A stretch of DNA of 5,698 bases, taken from assembly GCA_028693695.1 (NCBI GenBank), contig JAQUUV010000145.1, forward strand, positions 1 through 5,698. Reading direction: 5' to 3'. The stretch is from Syntrophomonas sp. GTDB lineage: Bacteria; Bacillota; Syntrophomonadia; Syntrophomonadales; Syntrophomonadaceae. The position numbers were made by a program, and so were the translations under genes. Numbering within the stretch: the first letter of the stretch is position 1; each line of letters begins with the position of its first letter. Below, piece by piece: positions 1 through 5,698 of this stretch. A model generated the notes under the pieces. It made no database searches. It was given only the letters and a program-made list of their open reading frames with translations, and had not been told where the DNA came from.

Positions 1-2203
1 GAATGATCTGTACCTGACTTAATCCTACCAGATTAGCATCTTCCAAATATTTATCCAGTTCATTCAGGGCATCATCAGCATATTGTCCTCTCAGGTCAAT
101 TTCAGGTGAAATATGCTTAGCCTTATCCAGGAAAGACTCGTTTCTCCGCTGAATCTTCTTTTCCTCTACTAATGTACTAAGCTGGAGTTGATCCTTGTCA
201 ACGGTTAGCTTGACACTCCCGATCTGTACCACCACGTCTCCCTGGGTATTTGGCCCCTCCAGCACATATCCTGATTGATTGATGCTCTTTACCAGCACAT
301 AATCCCCGGCTTTTATATCCTGTTCAAGCTGCGTATCGCCCTCAATGGACATGGATACCCGCAAGTCCTTGACCTTTTTGCTCTTTTTCTCAACTTCGTG
401 CCATTTGGGTGGCTGGTCTTTCTCCTTCAGTAAGTCCTTAAGTTCATCTATAGCTTCGTTAGCCTCTCGTTTAATCCGCCGCACATAACTATCCGCTTCC
501 TGTTTAGCCCGCTGCAACACATTAGATTGTTCCTGATAAAGCCGATTCTTTTCACTCTCCAACAATTCTCTCTCCAGAGCCAAATTCCTCTGCCCTTCCT
601 CCAATTCCTGGCTGCTAATATCGAAATGGTAGCGGCTTTCCTTCAATTGACGAATCATATTACCAATTTCCATTTCTCTTTCAGGAACCAGTTCACGAGC
701 CTTTTGCACTAATGACTCTTTCAGCCCCAGACGCAGAGCAATTTCAAAGGCATTGCTCTGCCCTGGAGTACCAATGGTCAATTCATAAGTGGGCCTCAAC
801 GTTACGGGATTAAATTCAACGCAGGCATTTTCCACCCGTGCATTCTGGTAGGCGAAAGTCTTCAATTCACTCTGATGAGTTGTAATTACAACCCGAGCTT
901 GCCTTTTTTTCATCGTTTCGAGAATTGCCCGAGCTAGAGCCGCACCTTCAACCGGGTCAGTACCCGCACCCAACTCATCCAACAACACCAAAGAATGGTC
1001 ATCAAAGTTATCTAAAATATGAACAATGTTTTTCAAATGTGATGAAAAGGTACTCAGAGATTGCTCTATACTTTGTTCATCACCTATATCAACAAATATG
1101 TTTTTGAATACCGATATCTGACTCTTCTCACGAGCTGGTATATAAAGGCCACACATGGCCATGATTGTTAAAAGGCCGATGGTTTTTAATACTACCGTTT
1201 TGCCGCCGGTATTGGGCCCCGTTATAACCAGAATATCAAATCCTTTTCCCAAGACTACATTAATAGGTACGGCTTGATCCCCTAAAAGGGGATGCCGAGC
1301 CCGGCTGATTTCAATCCTTCCCCCATCGTTGACCTCCGGCCGAAAGGCATTCATGTCAAATGCCAAATGCGCTCGGGCAAATAGCATATCCAGATAAGCT
1401 AATACTTTCAGGTTCAATATTAAATCCTGAGCAGAAACAGCCACGGCGGAACTTAGATCACGTAAAATACGTTCCACTTCCCGCTTTTCTTCGATTTCCA
1501 GGCTCTTTATTTTATTATTTTGTTCCACCACCGCCAAGGGCTCAATAAAAACAGTTGCTCCACTGGCCGACTCATCATGGACAATTCCTTTTACGCTTTG
1601 ACGATGCTCCTGTTTTACCGGCACCACATAGCGCCCCGCCCGCTCAGTTATCAATGCATCCTGCAGCAGGCTTTGGTTGTTGCCTGAGCGAATGAAATTC
1701 TGCAGGTAATCTTTAATGCGCTGGCGTGCTGTTTCCACTTGCTTTCTAATGCTTCTAAGAGCAGGAGAAGCATCGTCTCTGAGAGTTCCGTCTTCATCAA
1801 TAGCATCCAAAAGCTCTTTCTCTAATGTCGGATTGTCCTTAATATCTGCTGCAATTGTCTTTATTAACCGCGCAGAAGCACCACCGGTATATTTTAAAGC
1901 CAGTCTCGAAACCCGCAGCAGGCAGTATACCTCCAGTAGTTCGGAGGAAGAAAGTATGCCATTGATTCTCGCTTTACCCAACTGCTTTTCCACCGGTTTA
2001 AGGGAACTTAAGAAAGCCGGTTCACCGTAATGCAGTAGTTCCATCGCCTCCTGGGTTTCATCCAATCTAGCTTGCACTTCTTGAAGACCGCTGATCGGCT
2101 GAATCTCTAGAGCAAGCTGCCGCCCACCCTCCGAGTATGCCCGAGAGGCTAATTGCTGTCTAATCTTATCAAATTCAAGCTTTTCCAAGGTTAATTTTTC
2201 CAT
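1..2203 (-). CDS. mutS2: Endonuclease MutS2, C-terminus cut by window edge
   Basis: MutS2 is a dimeric, DNA- and ribosome-associated ATPase with a C-terminal Smr domain. The family has been linked to suppression of recombination and, in Bacillus subtilis, to splitting collided ribosomes. The frame is open from the ATG at 2203 to the window edge, giving 734 residues with no stop. Residues 1-300 hold the MutS-like core and the MutS2-typical stretch GRYVVPVK...HDESASGATVFIEPL. The ATPase has Walker A GPNTGGKT at 329-336, a STFSSHLKNI stretch, Walker B LVLLDE at 405-410 followed by GAGTDP, and the switch histidine in ITTHQSELKTFAY (H443). A charged, probably coiled-coil linker covers about 480-600. 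The Smr domain begins near IDLRG (702-706), and the window ends just before the expected HGKGTG motif, so about 50 residues are missing. The ATG lies 2 bases after the U32 stop. Its own ribosome site is weak (GGGG, 10 bases upstream), which suggests translational coupling. No frameshift or lost ATPase motif is seen. Confidence 0.97.
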   Translation of the reverse strand, partial: MEKLTLEKLEFDKIRQQLASRAYSEGGRQLALEIQPISGLQEVQARLDETQEAMELLHYGEPAFLSSLKPVEKQLGKARINGILSSSELLEVYCLLRVSRLALKYTGGASARLIKTIAADIKDNPTLEKELLDAIDEDGTLRDDASPALRSIRKQVETARQRIKDYLQNFIRSGNNQSLLQDALITERAGRYVVPVKQEHRQSVKGIVHDESASGATVFIEPLAVVEQNNKIKSLEIEEKREVERILRDLSSAVAVSAQDLILNLKVLAYLDMLFARAHLAFDMNAFRPEVNDGGRIEISRARHPLLGDQAVPINVVLGKGFDILVITGPNTGGKTVVLKTIGLLTIMAMCGLYIPAREKSQISVFKNIFVDIGDEQSIEQSLSTFSSHLKNIVHILDNFDDHSLVLLDELGAGTDPVEGAALARAILETMKKRQARVVITTHQSELKTFAYQNARVENACVEFNPVTLRPTYELTIGTPGQSNAFEIALRLGLKESLVQKARELVPEREMEIGNMIRQLKESRYHFDISSQELEEGQRNLALERELLESEKNRLYQEQSNVLQRAKQEADSYVRRIKREANEAIDELKDLLKEKDQPPKWHEVEKKSKKVKDLRVSMSIEGDTQLEQDIKAGDYVLVKSINQSGYVLEGPNTQGDVVVQIGSVKLTVDKDQLQLSTLVEEKKIQRRNESFLDKAKHISPEIDLRGQYADDALNELDKYLEDANLVGLSQVQII

Positions 2204-2205
2204 TT

Positions 2206-4689
2206 TTATAATACCCCACGATAATAATGACCTTTGGTAAAGGAAGAAGGAGTTACAGCGGCTAAGTCCTGCTGATATGCCCCTAAATCAGGTTTAGAAC
2301 CCTTTAGCAGTTCTTTTAAGGCTTGCCGATACAGTTTAACGGTGTCACCAAGCTGTTCATCACTGAAACGCCGGGCTTCAATCCGCATGCTAGCCGGTTT
2401 TAGGGCTAAAATTCTGGGTAAGTCTGGCATCATGCAGAGGGTCCGGGAGTTGAAAATATAAAACCGGCAGTGTGCATCTGTTTCCACCGGAAATTCATAA
2501 CCTTTATCATCTTGTATATAATAGCTATTTCCAGAACAGGGAGCCAGGCATTTCTCTCTGCCTCCCCCTAATACACCACCCAGCATACAATGCTGGGATT
2601 CCAAAAGTATTAATTCACCATGAATCAATAACTCGACTTTACTAAAATCCGTAAATGTTTGCAAGCGATCAAAGCTCAATTCCGGGGAAAGACATGCCCC
2701 AGATACACCTTGCTGAAATAGAAATCTCAAAGAGTAGTTATTGAAAATATTTAGACTATAGTCAGTTAGTAATCTAAACCCTCGATGAAGACCCCATTTA
2801 AGATCTGCCCAATTAGCGATCATCAGGGTGCTAAAGCATCCATCTGCTAATTCTCGGAATATATTTGGTTCACCCGGTTTATGTATCCGCGGCAAAAGCG
2901 GGACTACTCGTTCGATTTTTTCTCCCCCACCCGACTGCAGTTCCCGTATTTCTGCCAAGCGCAAGTGCTTATGGCTGCCTAAACCCTCCATGCCCAGGTA
3001 AACCCGGTCAGCTCCATTTTCCAATGCAATCTCAACCTGCTCCATCTTGCTAACCACTACGGATAACAATGGTGCTTGCAAACACTCACCAATCGGCAAC
3101 TCTCCTAAAAAGTCGATTTTTTGAGTCCAATAACTATGGGCATCCGATGACTTAGCTTGTTTAGATATAAGTATTTTTTGCATTAATGAATCTGCTGCTT
3201 GGCGCCGGACCTCATTTATATCACTTAAGGGGATCATTAGATTCAGGTCACCGTCAATACTTAAGTTGCGCAGCTCAAAGGGCGTATTGCCCAACCTCCC
3301 AATTTTAGCCCTTAGTATCTCCTCATCCAGGGGATGCCCTTTAGCCAGTTGGGCCGGATTTTCGGTTTGCATTTCCACCCGCAGCCCTTTTTCATCAACC
3401 AAAGCTATTTGCATAGGCTTCCCTAGAACCAATGAAACTTCAGCATCTACTGGAATCCTGGAACCCTTTTCATCCCGGATACTTTCTAATGCCTCCGACA
3501 ATAGTCTTTCATCGTGGGTTTTAAAAACCCGGTCATTCGGAAATACCCTGCCTTCCAACTGCAGGCCTATTATCTCCCCAGAGCTTGCTTCTAGTACCCT
3601 ATTCCCATCCACATACATTTCTTTAATTACAAAGGCGGGAGCCTGACCTTGCCCTACCCATACGACTACCCCGTCTCCAATACTGACGGTATCGCTTAGC
3701 TTTATCTGGGTAAACATATTCTGGTTTTGCTCTACCACTCTGCCCACATATACCCCACGGTTATTGGGCCTCCTGGTACTCATAAAATCAGAATCAGGAA
3801 TAAGGTGCCCCCTGCTAAAGTTTCTATTGAATATTTTCAGCAGCTTTTCTTTTACCTCCGGACCCGGCCTAAATTCAGGGTTCTCTTCCAGGCTGTCCAA
3901 TGCCTGCCGATAAGCCCTGGTTACCACTGCCACATATTCCGCCCTTTTCATTCTACCTTCTATTTTTAAGGAGGACACTCCGGCGGCTTTAAGCTCGGGG
4001 AGATATTCGATCAGGCACAAATCAGCCGGGCTTAAAAGATACCTCCCCTGATCAGTTAGCTTAACTTTATTCTTGTCATTTCGGGTATATAGGTCATACG
4101 CAAGTCGGCAGGGCTGGGCGCATCTGCCCCGGTTACCGCTCCTGCCACCTATCATGCTGCTAAACAGGCATTGGCCTGAATAGCTATAGCATAAGGCTCC
4201 GTGTACAAAGACTTCCAACTCTACCCCTGCCACTTCCCGAGCTATGGCAGTGATGTCTGGCAACGATAATTCTCGCGCCAGTACAATCCGTTTTATGCCC
4301 AGATCGCGCAGTAACGACACCCCATCCTGGTTGTGAACGGTCATCTGAGTACTGGCGTGCAAACGTAGGTCAGGCAAAACATTTCGAGCTGCATCCAGCA
4401 GGCCCATATCCTGAATGATGATGGCATCAACTCCTATTTGCTGAAGCTTATATAGATAATCCAGAACTTCTGCAAACTCGCCATTATCAGTGAGAGTGTT
4501 AACTGTAACATAAACCTTTTTGTCCCTTAGATGTGCGTAGACAACCGCCTCCTGCACCTGTTTATCCTCAAAATTCTGAGCAGACTGACGGGCACTATAC
4601 TGCTGTCCACCCAGATAAACGGCATCAGCACCATTTTTCATAGCGGCCATAAATGAATCCCAGTTGCCAGCCGGGGCTAATAATTCCAT
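2206..4689 (-). CDS. U32 family protein with DUF3656 domain and second U32-like half (RlhA-type)
   Basis: This family is annotated as peptidase U32, but characterised relatives are Fe-S-linked RNA or quinone hydroxylation factors: RlhA (23S rRNA C2501), TrhP (tRNA U34) and UbiU/UbiV. The N-terminal U32 domain (1 to about 310) opens with MELLAPAGNWDSF and NGADAVYLGG. It carries cysteines 167, 174, 190 and 225, spaced C-x6-C-x15-C-x34-C, like the [4Fe-4S] ligands of UbiU/UbiV. A beta-rich region leads to a DUF3656-like segment (about 388-506). From about 538 the U32 pattern repeats: NGADRVYLG at 558-566, IHGEL at 689-693, C701, C714, C752, RIEARR at 769-774, and a final FTKGHYYRG. The first cysteine of this copy is replaced by I694. 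At 827 residues it is longer than E. coli RlhA (about 650), matching long clostridial forms. The ATG at 4689 has AGTAGG 9 bases upstream. mutS2 follows after 2 bases. A fold is certain; rRNA hydroxylation is inferred, and a tRNA target is also possible. Confidence 0.93.
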   Translation of the reverse strand: MELLAPAGNWDSFMAAMKNGADAVYLGGQQYSARQSAQNFEDKQVQEAVVYAHLRDKKVYVTVNTLTDNGEFAEVLDYLYKLQQIGVDAIIIQDMGLLDAARNVLPDLRLHASTQMTVHNQDGVSLLRDLGIKRIVLARELSLPDITAIAREVAGVELEVFVHGALCYSYSGQCLFSSMIGGRSGNRGRCAQPCRLAYDLYTRNDKNKVKLTDQGRYLLSPADLCLIEYLPELKAAGVSSLKIEGRMKRAEYVAVVTRAYRQALDSLEENPEFRPGPEVKEKLLKIFNRNFSRGHLIPDSDFMSTRRPNNRGVYVGRVVEQNQNMFTQIKLSDTVSIGDGVVVWVGQGQAPAFVIKEMYVDGNRVLEASSGEIIGLQLEGRVFPNDRVFKTHDERLLSEALESIRDEKGSRIPVDAEVSLVLGKPMQIALVDEKGLRVEMQTENPAQLAKGHPLDEEILRAKIGRLGNTPFELRNLSIDGDLNLMIPLSDINEVRRQAADSLMQKILISKQAKSSDAHSYWTQKIDFLGELPIGECLQAPLLSVVVSKMEQVEIALENGADRVYLGMEGLGSHKHLRLAEIRELQSGGGEKIERVVPLLPRIHKPGEPNIFRELADGCFSTLMIANWADLKWGLHRGFRLLTDYSLNIFNNYSLRFLFQQGVSGACLSPELSFDRLQTFTDFSKVELLIHGELILLESQHCMLGGVLGGGREKCLAPCSGNSYYIQDDKGYEFPVETDAHCRFYIFNSRTLCMMPDLPRILALKPASMRIEARRFSDEQLGDTVKLYRQALKELLKGSKPDLGAYQQDLAAVTPSSFTKGHYYRGVL

Positions 4690-4698
4690 ATCTATTAA

Positions 4699-4704
4699 CC
4701 TACT
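4699..4704 (-). promoter_or_regulatory. Ribosome binding site of the U32 gene
   Basis: AGTAGG on the minus strand, five of six bases matching AGGAGG, ends 9 bases before the ATG at 4687-4689. An adjacent GGGAG lies slightly too far upstream (13 bases) to be the main site. Confidence 0.6.
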
Positions 4705-4724
4705 CCCAAATAATATTTAAGCGT

Positions 4725-4733
4725 ATTATAGCA
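4725..4733 (-). promoter_or_regulatory. Extended -10 promoter candidate for the U32-mutS2 unit
   Basis: The minus strand reads TGCTATAAT, a consensus -10 hexamer preceded by the TGn extension, placed in the 49-base gap between the DUF421 stop and the U32 start. Transcription would begin near 4718, giving a leader of about 30 bases that includes the ribosome site. No TTGACA-like -35 element lies 17 bases upstream, where the hexamer would fall inside the end of the DUF421 gene. Extended -10 promoters can work without one. The match may be chance in an AT-rich gap. Confidence 0.5.
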
Positions 4734-4738
4734 TAAGC

Positions 4739-5419
4739 CTATTCCTTTGGCTGGGGCTTGCTTTCCCAGTATTCCATGCGGGCACAGATGTGGGCGATCT
4801 TATCTTCGATGTTCTTTAGGGTGGAGGCGAGATCTAACGTTAATTCTTCCTTAACTTCCTCTACCGTTTTCTCTTGTTGGGAGAATATTTCCGTTCGAGA
4901 GATCTGGTCAACCGTAAGCCAAGAATTACGAGACGTTTTTTTTATACCCAGATCCCGGCGGGAAACCGCTTCTTCTTCTTCTTTTAAGATAACGCTGAAC
5001 CCACCGCAGGATTCCAATATCCCTTTATCTACATCATTAATATCCCTGACCCCTTTTTTTCTTAGTTCCTGTAACAAATCATCTACATTAAATTTCTCCC
5101 GGGCCAGATTTTTCCTAATAATTTTACCATTATCAATTAATACCACGGGTACACCAGTGATAAGGTTGGATAACCTGCCACTTTTCAAGCCCAGGTAGCC
5201 CATCAGGTATTCTAGGATGGCCAAGGTAGCCAAAACAACAATACCCTCATAATAAGGCATGCTTCTATCCAAGGCCACCGATATCACTGTATCACCAACC
5301 CCGGTCATAACCACAAAATCAAAAGGCCCCAGTTCGCCCAGAGCCCTTTTCCCTAAAAAGCGAATCATAATTAAAGCCAAGAAGTACATGCCTGCGACTC
5401 TTAAAGTAAACTCCAACAC
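4739..5419 (-). CDS. DUF421 domain membrane protein (YetF/YcaP family)
   Basis: This is a complete 226-residue protein of the DUF421 family, whose biochemical role is not established. Three likely membrane segments lie at about 4-22, 31-50 and 57-78. The family signature RFLGKRALGELGPFDFVV (20-37), with MTGVGD after it, sits between the first two. The cytosolic domain follows: GVPVVLIDNGKI (89-100), then NVDDLLQELRKKGVRDINDV (111-130) and GILESCGGFSVI (133-144), all typical of the family. After an acidic EEEE run (147-150), residues about 180-222 are highly charged and probably helical or coiled coil, an extension beyond the core domain. The start is GTG, chosen because AGGAGG lies 8 bases upstream and the first membrane segment begins directly after it. 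The gene ends in TAG 49 bases before the U32 start. Some DUF421 proteins of spore formers affect spore resistance (2Duf), but nothing here shows that role. Family assignment is firm, function unknown. Confidence 0.93.
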   Translation of the reverse strand: MLEFTLRVAGMYFLALIMIRFLGKRALGELGPFDFVVMTGVGDTVISVALDRSMPYYEGIVVLATLAILEYLMGYLGLKSGRLSNLITGVPVVLIDNGKIIRKNLAREKFNVDDLLQELRKKGVRDINDVDKGILESCGGFSVILKEEEEAVSRRDLGIKKTSRNSWLTVDQISRTEIFSQQEKTVEEVKEELTLDLASTLKNIEDKIAHICARMEYWESKPQPKE

Positions 5420-5427
5420 TCGGTGTT

Positions 5428-5433
5428 CCTCCT
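5428..5433 (-). promoter_or_regulatory. Ribosome binding site deciding the GTG start of the DUF421 gene
   Basis: A perfect AGGAGG on the minus strand ends 8 bases before GTG at 5417-5419. This supports the non-ATG start and makes efficient initiation likely. Confidence 0.85.
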
Positions 5434-5508
5434 CAAAGAGCTTCCTGACTTAGTATTTCGCCACTAGCATTCCATTTATTCGTTTAATGAGGTATGTTAC
5501 TGCCCTTA
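5434..5508. other. Intergenic leader upstream of the DUF421 gene
   Basis: This stretch lies between the repeat cluster and the ribosome binding site of the DUF421 gene. It is AT-rich and has no credible open frame. No good sigma-A promoter pair is visible in the minus-strand direction. The only promoter-like arrangement is a weak sigma-G/F-like one (GAATA at 5477-5481, AATACTA at 5451-5457, minus strand). A short CCC-TTA-GGG stem borders the repeat cluster at 5503-5511. Confidence 0.5.
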
Positions 5509-5586
5509 GGGGACTTTCAATGGGACATTCAAGGGGACATTCCCTGAAATGGTGTGTCCCAATACATTAACGGGGTGTGTCCCCTT
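5509..5586. repeat. GGGAC-type direct and inverted repeat cluster (REP-like)
   Basis: Read on the plus strand, three direct units GGGGACTTTCAAT (5509-5521), GGGACATTCAA (5522-5532) and GGGGACATTCCC (5533-5544) are followed by two units in the opposite sense, GGTGTGTCCC (5551-5560) and GGGGTGTGTCCCC (5572-5584). AAGGGGACA (5531-5539) and TGTCCCCTT (5578-5586) form a perfect 9-base inverted repeat around a 38-base loop. GGGACA at 5522-5527 and 5534-5539 can pair with TGTCCC at 5555-5560, and the last unit can fold alone as GGGG-TGTGT-CCCC. From memory of the type, such GGGACA/TGTCCC clusters lie beside REP-associated Y1 (RAYT) transposase genes in Clostridia, but no transposase is visible here. 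The array could also work as a transcription terminator hairpin for the gene to its right, though a clean U-tract is missing. Confidence 0.6.
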
Positions 5587-5698
5587 ACCTTATATAATCA
5601 TTAAGTTCCTCCAGAGTCCATGTATTAATGATATCCTTTTTTTCCAACCATCCTCTTCTAGCATTCAATACTCCGTATTTTATAAGCTTAAGGTCATT
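5585..5698 (-). CDS. C-terminal fragment of an unrecognised protein, cut by window edge
   Basis: An open frame enters from the right edge and ends at TAA (5585-5587), leaving 37 residues. The end of it reads as plausible protein: GWLEKKDIINTWTLEELNDY is rich in charged residues and tryptophan, suggests two amphipathic helices, and lacks low complexity. I do not recognise the family. Its stop codon overlaps the outer arm of the adjacent repeat array, so the array may either sit directly after the native end or have supplied a new stop. A chance open frame of this length is possible, which limits confidence. Confidence 0.45.
   Translation of the reverse strand, partial: NDLKLIKYGVLNARRGWLEKKDIINTWTLEELNDYIR

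Noticed and set aside
527..712. Plus-strand open frame of 61 codons with hydrophobic residues
   Set aside because: It is the complement of the charged coiled-coil linker of mutS2, where Glu/Lys codons read as Phe/Leu on the other strand. It is not a membrane peptide gene.
1716..2030. Plus-strand open frame of 104 codons
   Set aside because: It is antisense to mutS2, whose minus-strand frame is uninterrupted and conserved here.
3266..3646. Plus-strand open frame of 126 codons
   Set aside because: It is antisense to the middle of the U32 gene, with a serine-rich shadow composition and no ribosome site or recognisable motif.
2206..4689. Collagenase or peptidase function for the U32 protein
   Set aside because: The peptidase name is historical. 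The cysteine pattern and the DUF3656 architecture match hydroxylation factors, and no protease active site can be recognised in the sequence.
4690..4738. Possible terminator between the DUF421 and U32 genes
   Set aside because: No GC-rich stem followed by a T-tract on the minus strand could be found.
4967..4985. CTT/TTC triplet run resembling a microsatellite
   Set aside because: It encodes an in-frame acidic Glu run in the DUF421 protein and is too short to be treated as a repeat element.
4758..5198. Plus-strand open frame of 146 codons
   Set aside because: It lies antisense to the DUF421 gene, its product is Ser/Thr-rich and resembles no family, and the minus-strand frame has clear conserved motifs.

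Overview
The window looks like a chromosomal segment from an anaerobic, probably endospore-forming Firmicute of the Clostridia (Peptococcaceae/Desulfotomaculum-like). This rests on moderate GC content, strong AGGAGG-type ribosome binding sites, a mutS2 gene (typical of Firmicutes), a long two-domain U32 family protein directly upstream of mutS2, and a DUF421 membrane protein. The taxonomy is inferred from gene content and style, not from a marker gene.

All supportable genes lie on the minus strand, so transcription runs from high to low coordinates. At the right edge (5585-5698) is the C-terminal tail of an unrecognised protein. It ends in a GGGAC-rich array of direct and inverted repeats (about 5509-5586) that resembles the REP-like clusters found next to Y1 (RAYT) transposases. 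An apparently gene-free leader of about 90 bases follows. Next is a complete DUF421 membrane protein (4739-5419, GTG start with a perfect AGGAGG). A 49-base gap containing an extended -10 promoter candidate (TGCTATAAT on the minus strand) leads into a complete 827-residue U32 protein of the RlhA/DUF3656 type (2206-4689). Two bases after its stop codon, mutS2 begins (2203) and runs off the left edge inside its Smr domain, with 734 of roughly 785 residues present.

The U32 and mutS2 genes are almost certainly co-transcribed and probably translationally coupled. Both families touch the ribosome: RlhA-type U32 proteins hydroxylate 23S rRNA, and MutS2 of Bacillus subtilis acts on collided ribosomes. 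A shared translation-related role is therefore a reasonable but unproven reading. The DUF421 gene may be read through into the pair or may be a separate unit, since no terminator is visible between them.

The genes themselves are ordinary family members. The points most worth a second look are the internal duplication of the U32 protein, with an altered cysteine set in its second half, and the repeat array near the right edge. I do not see a clearly new multi-gene system here.
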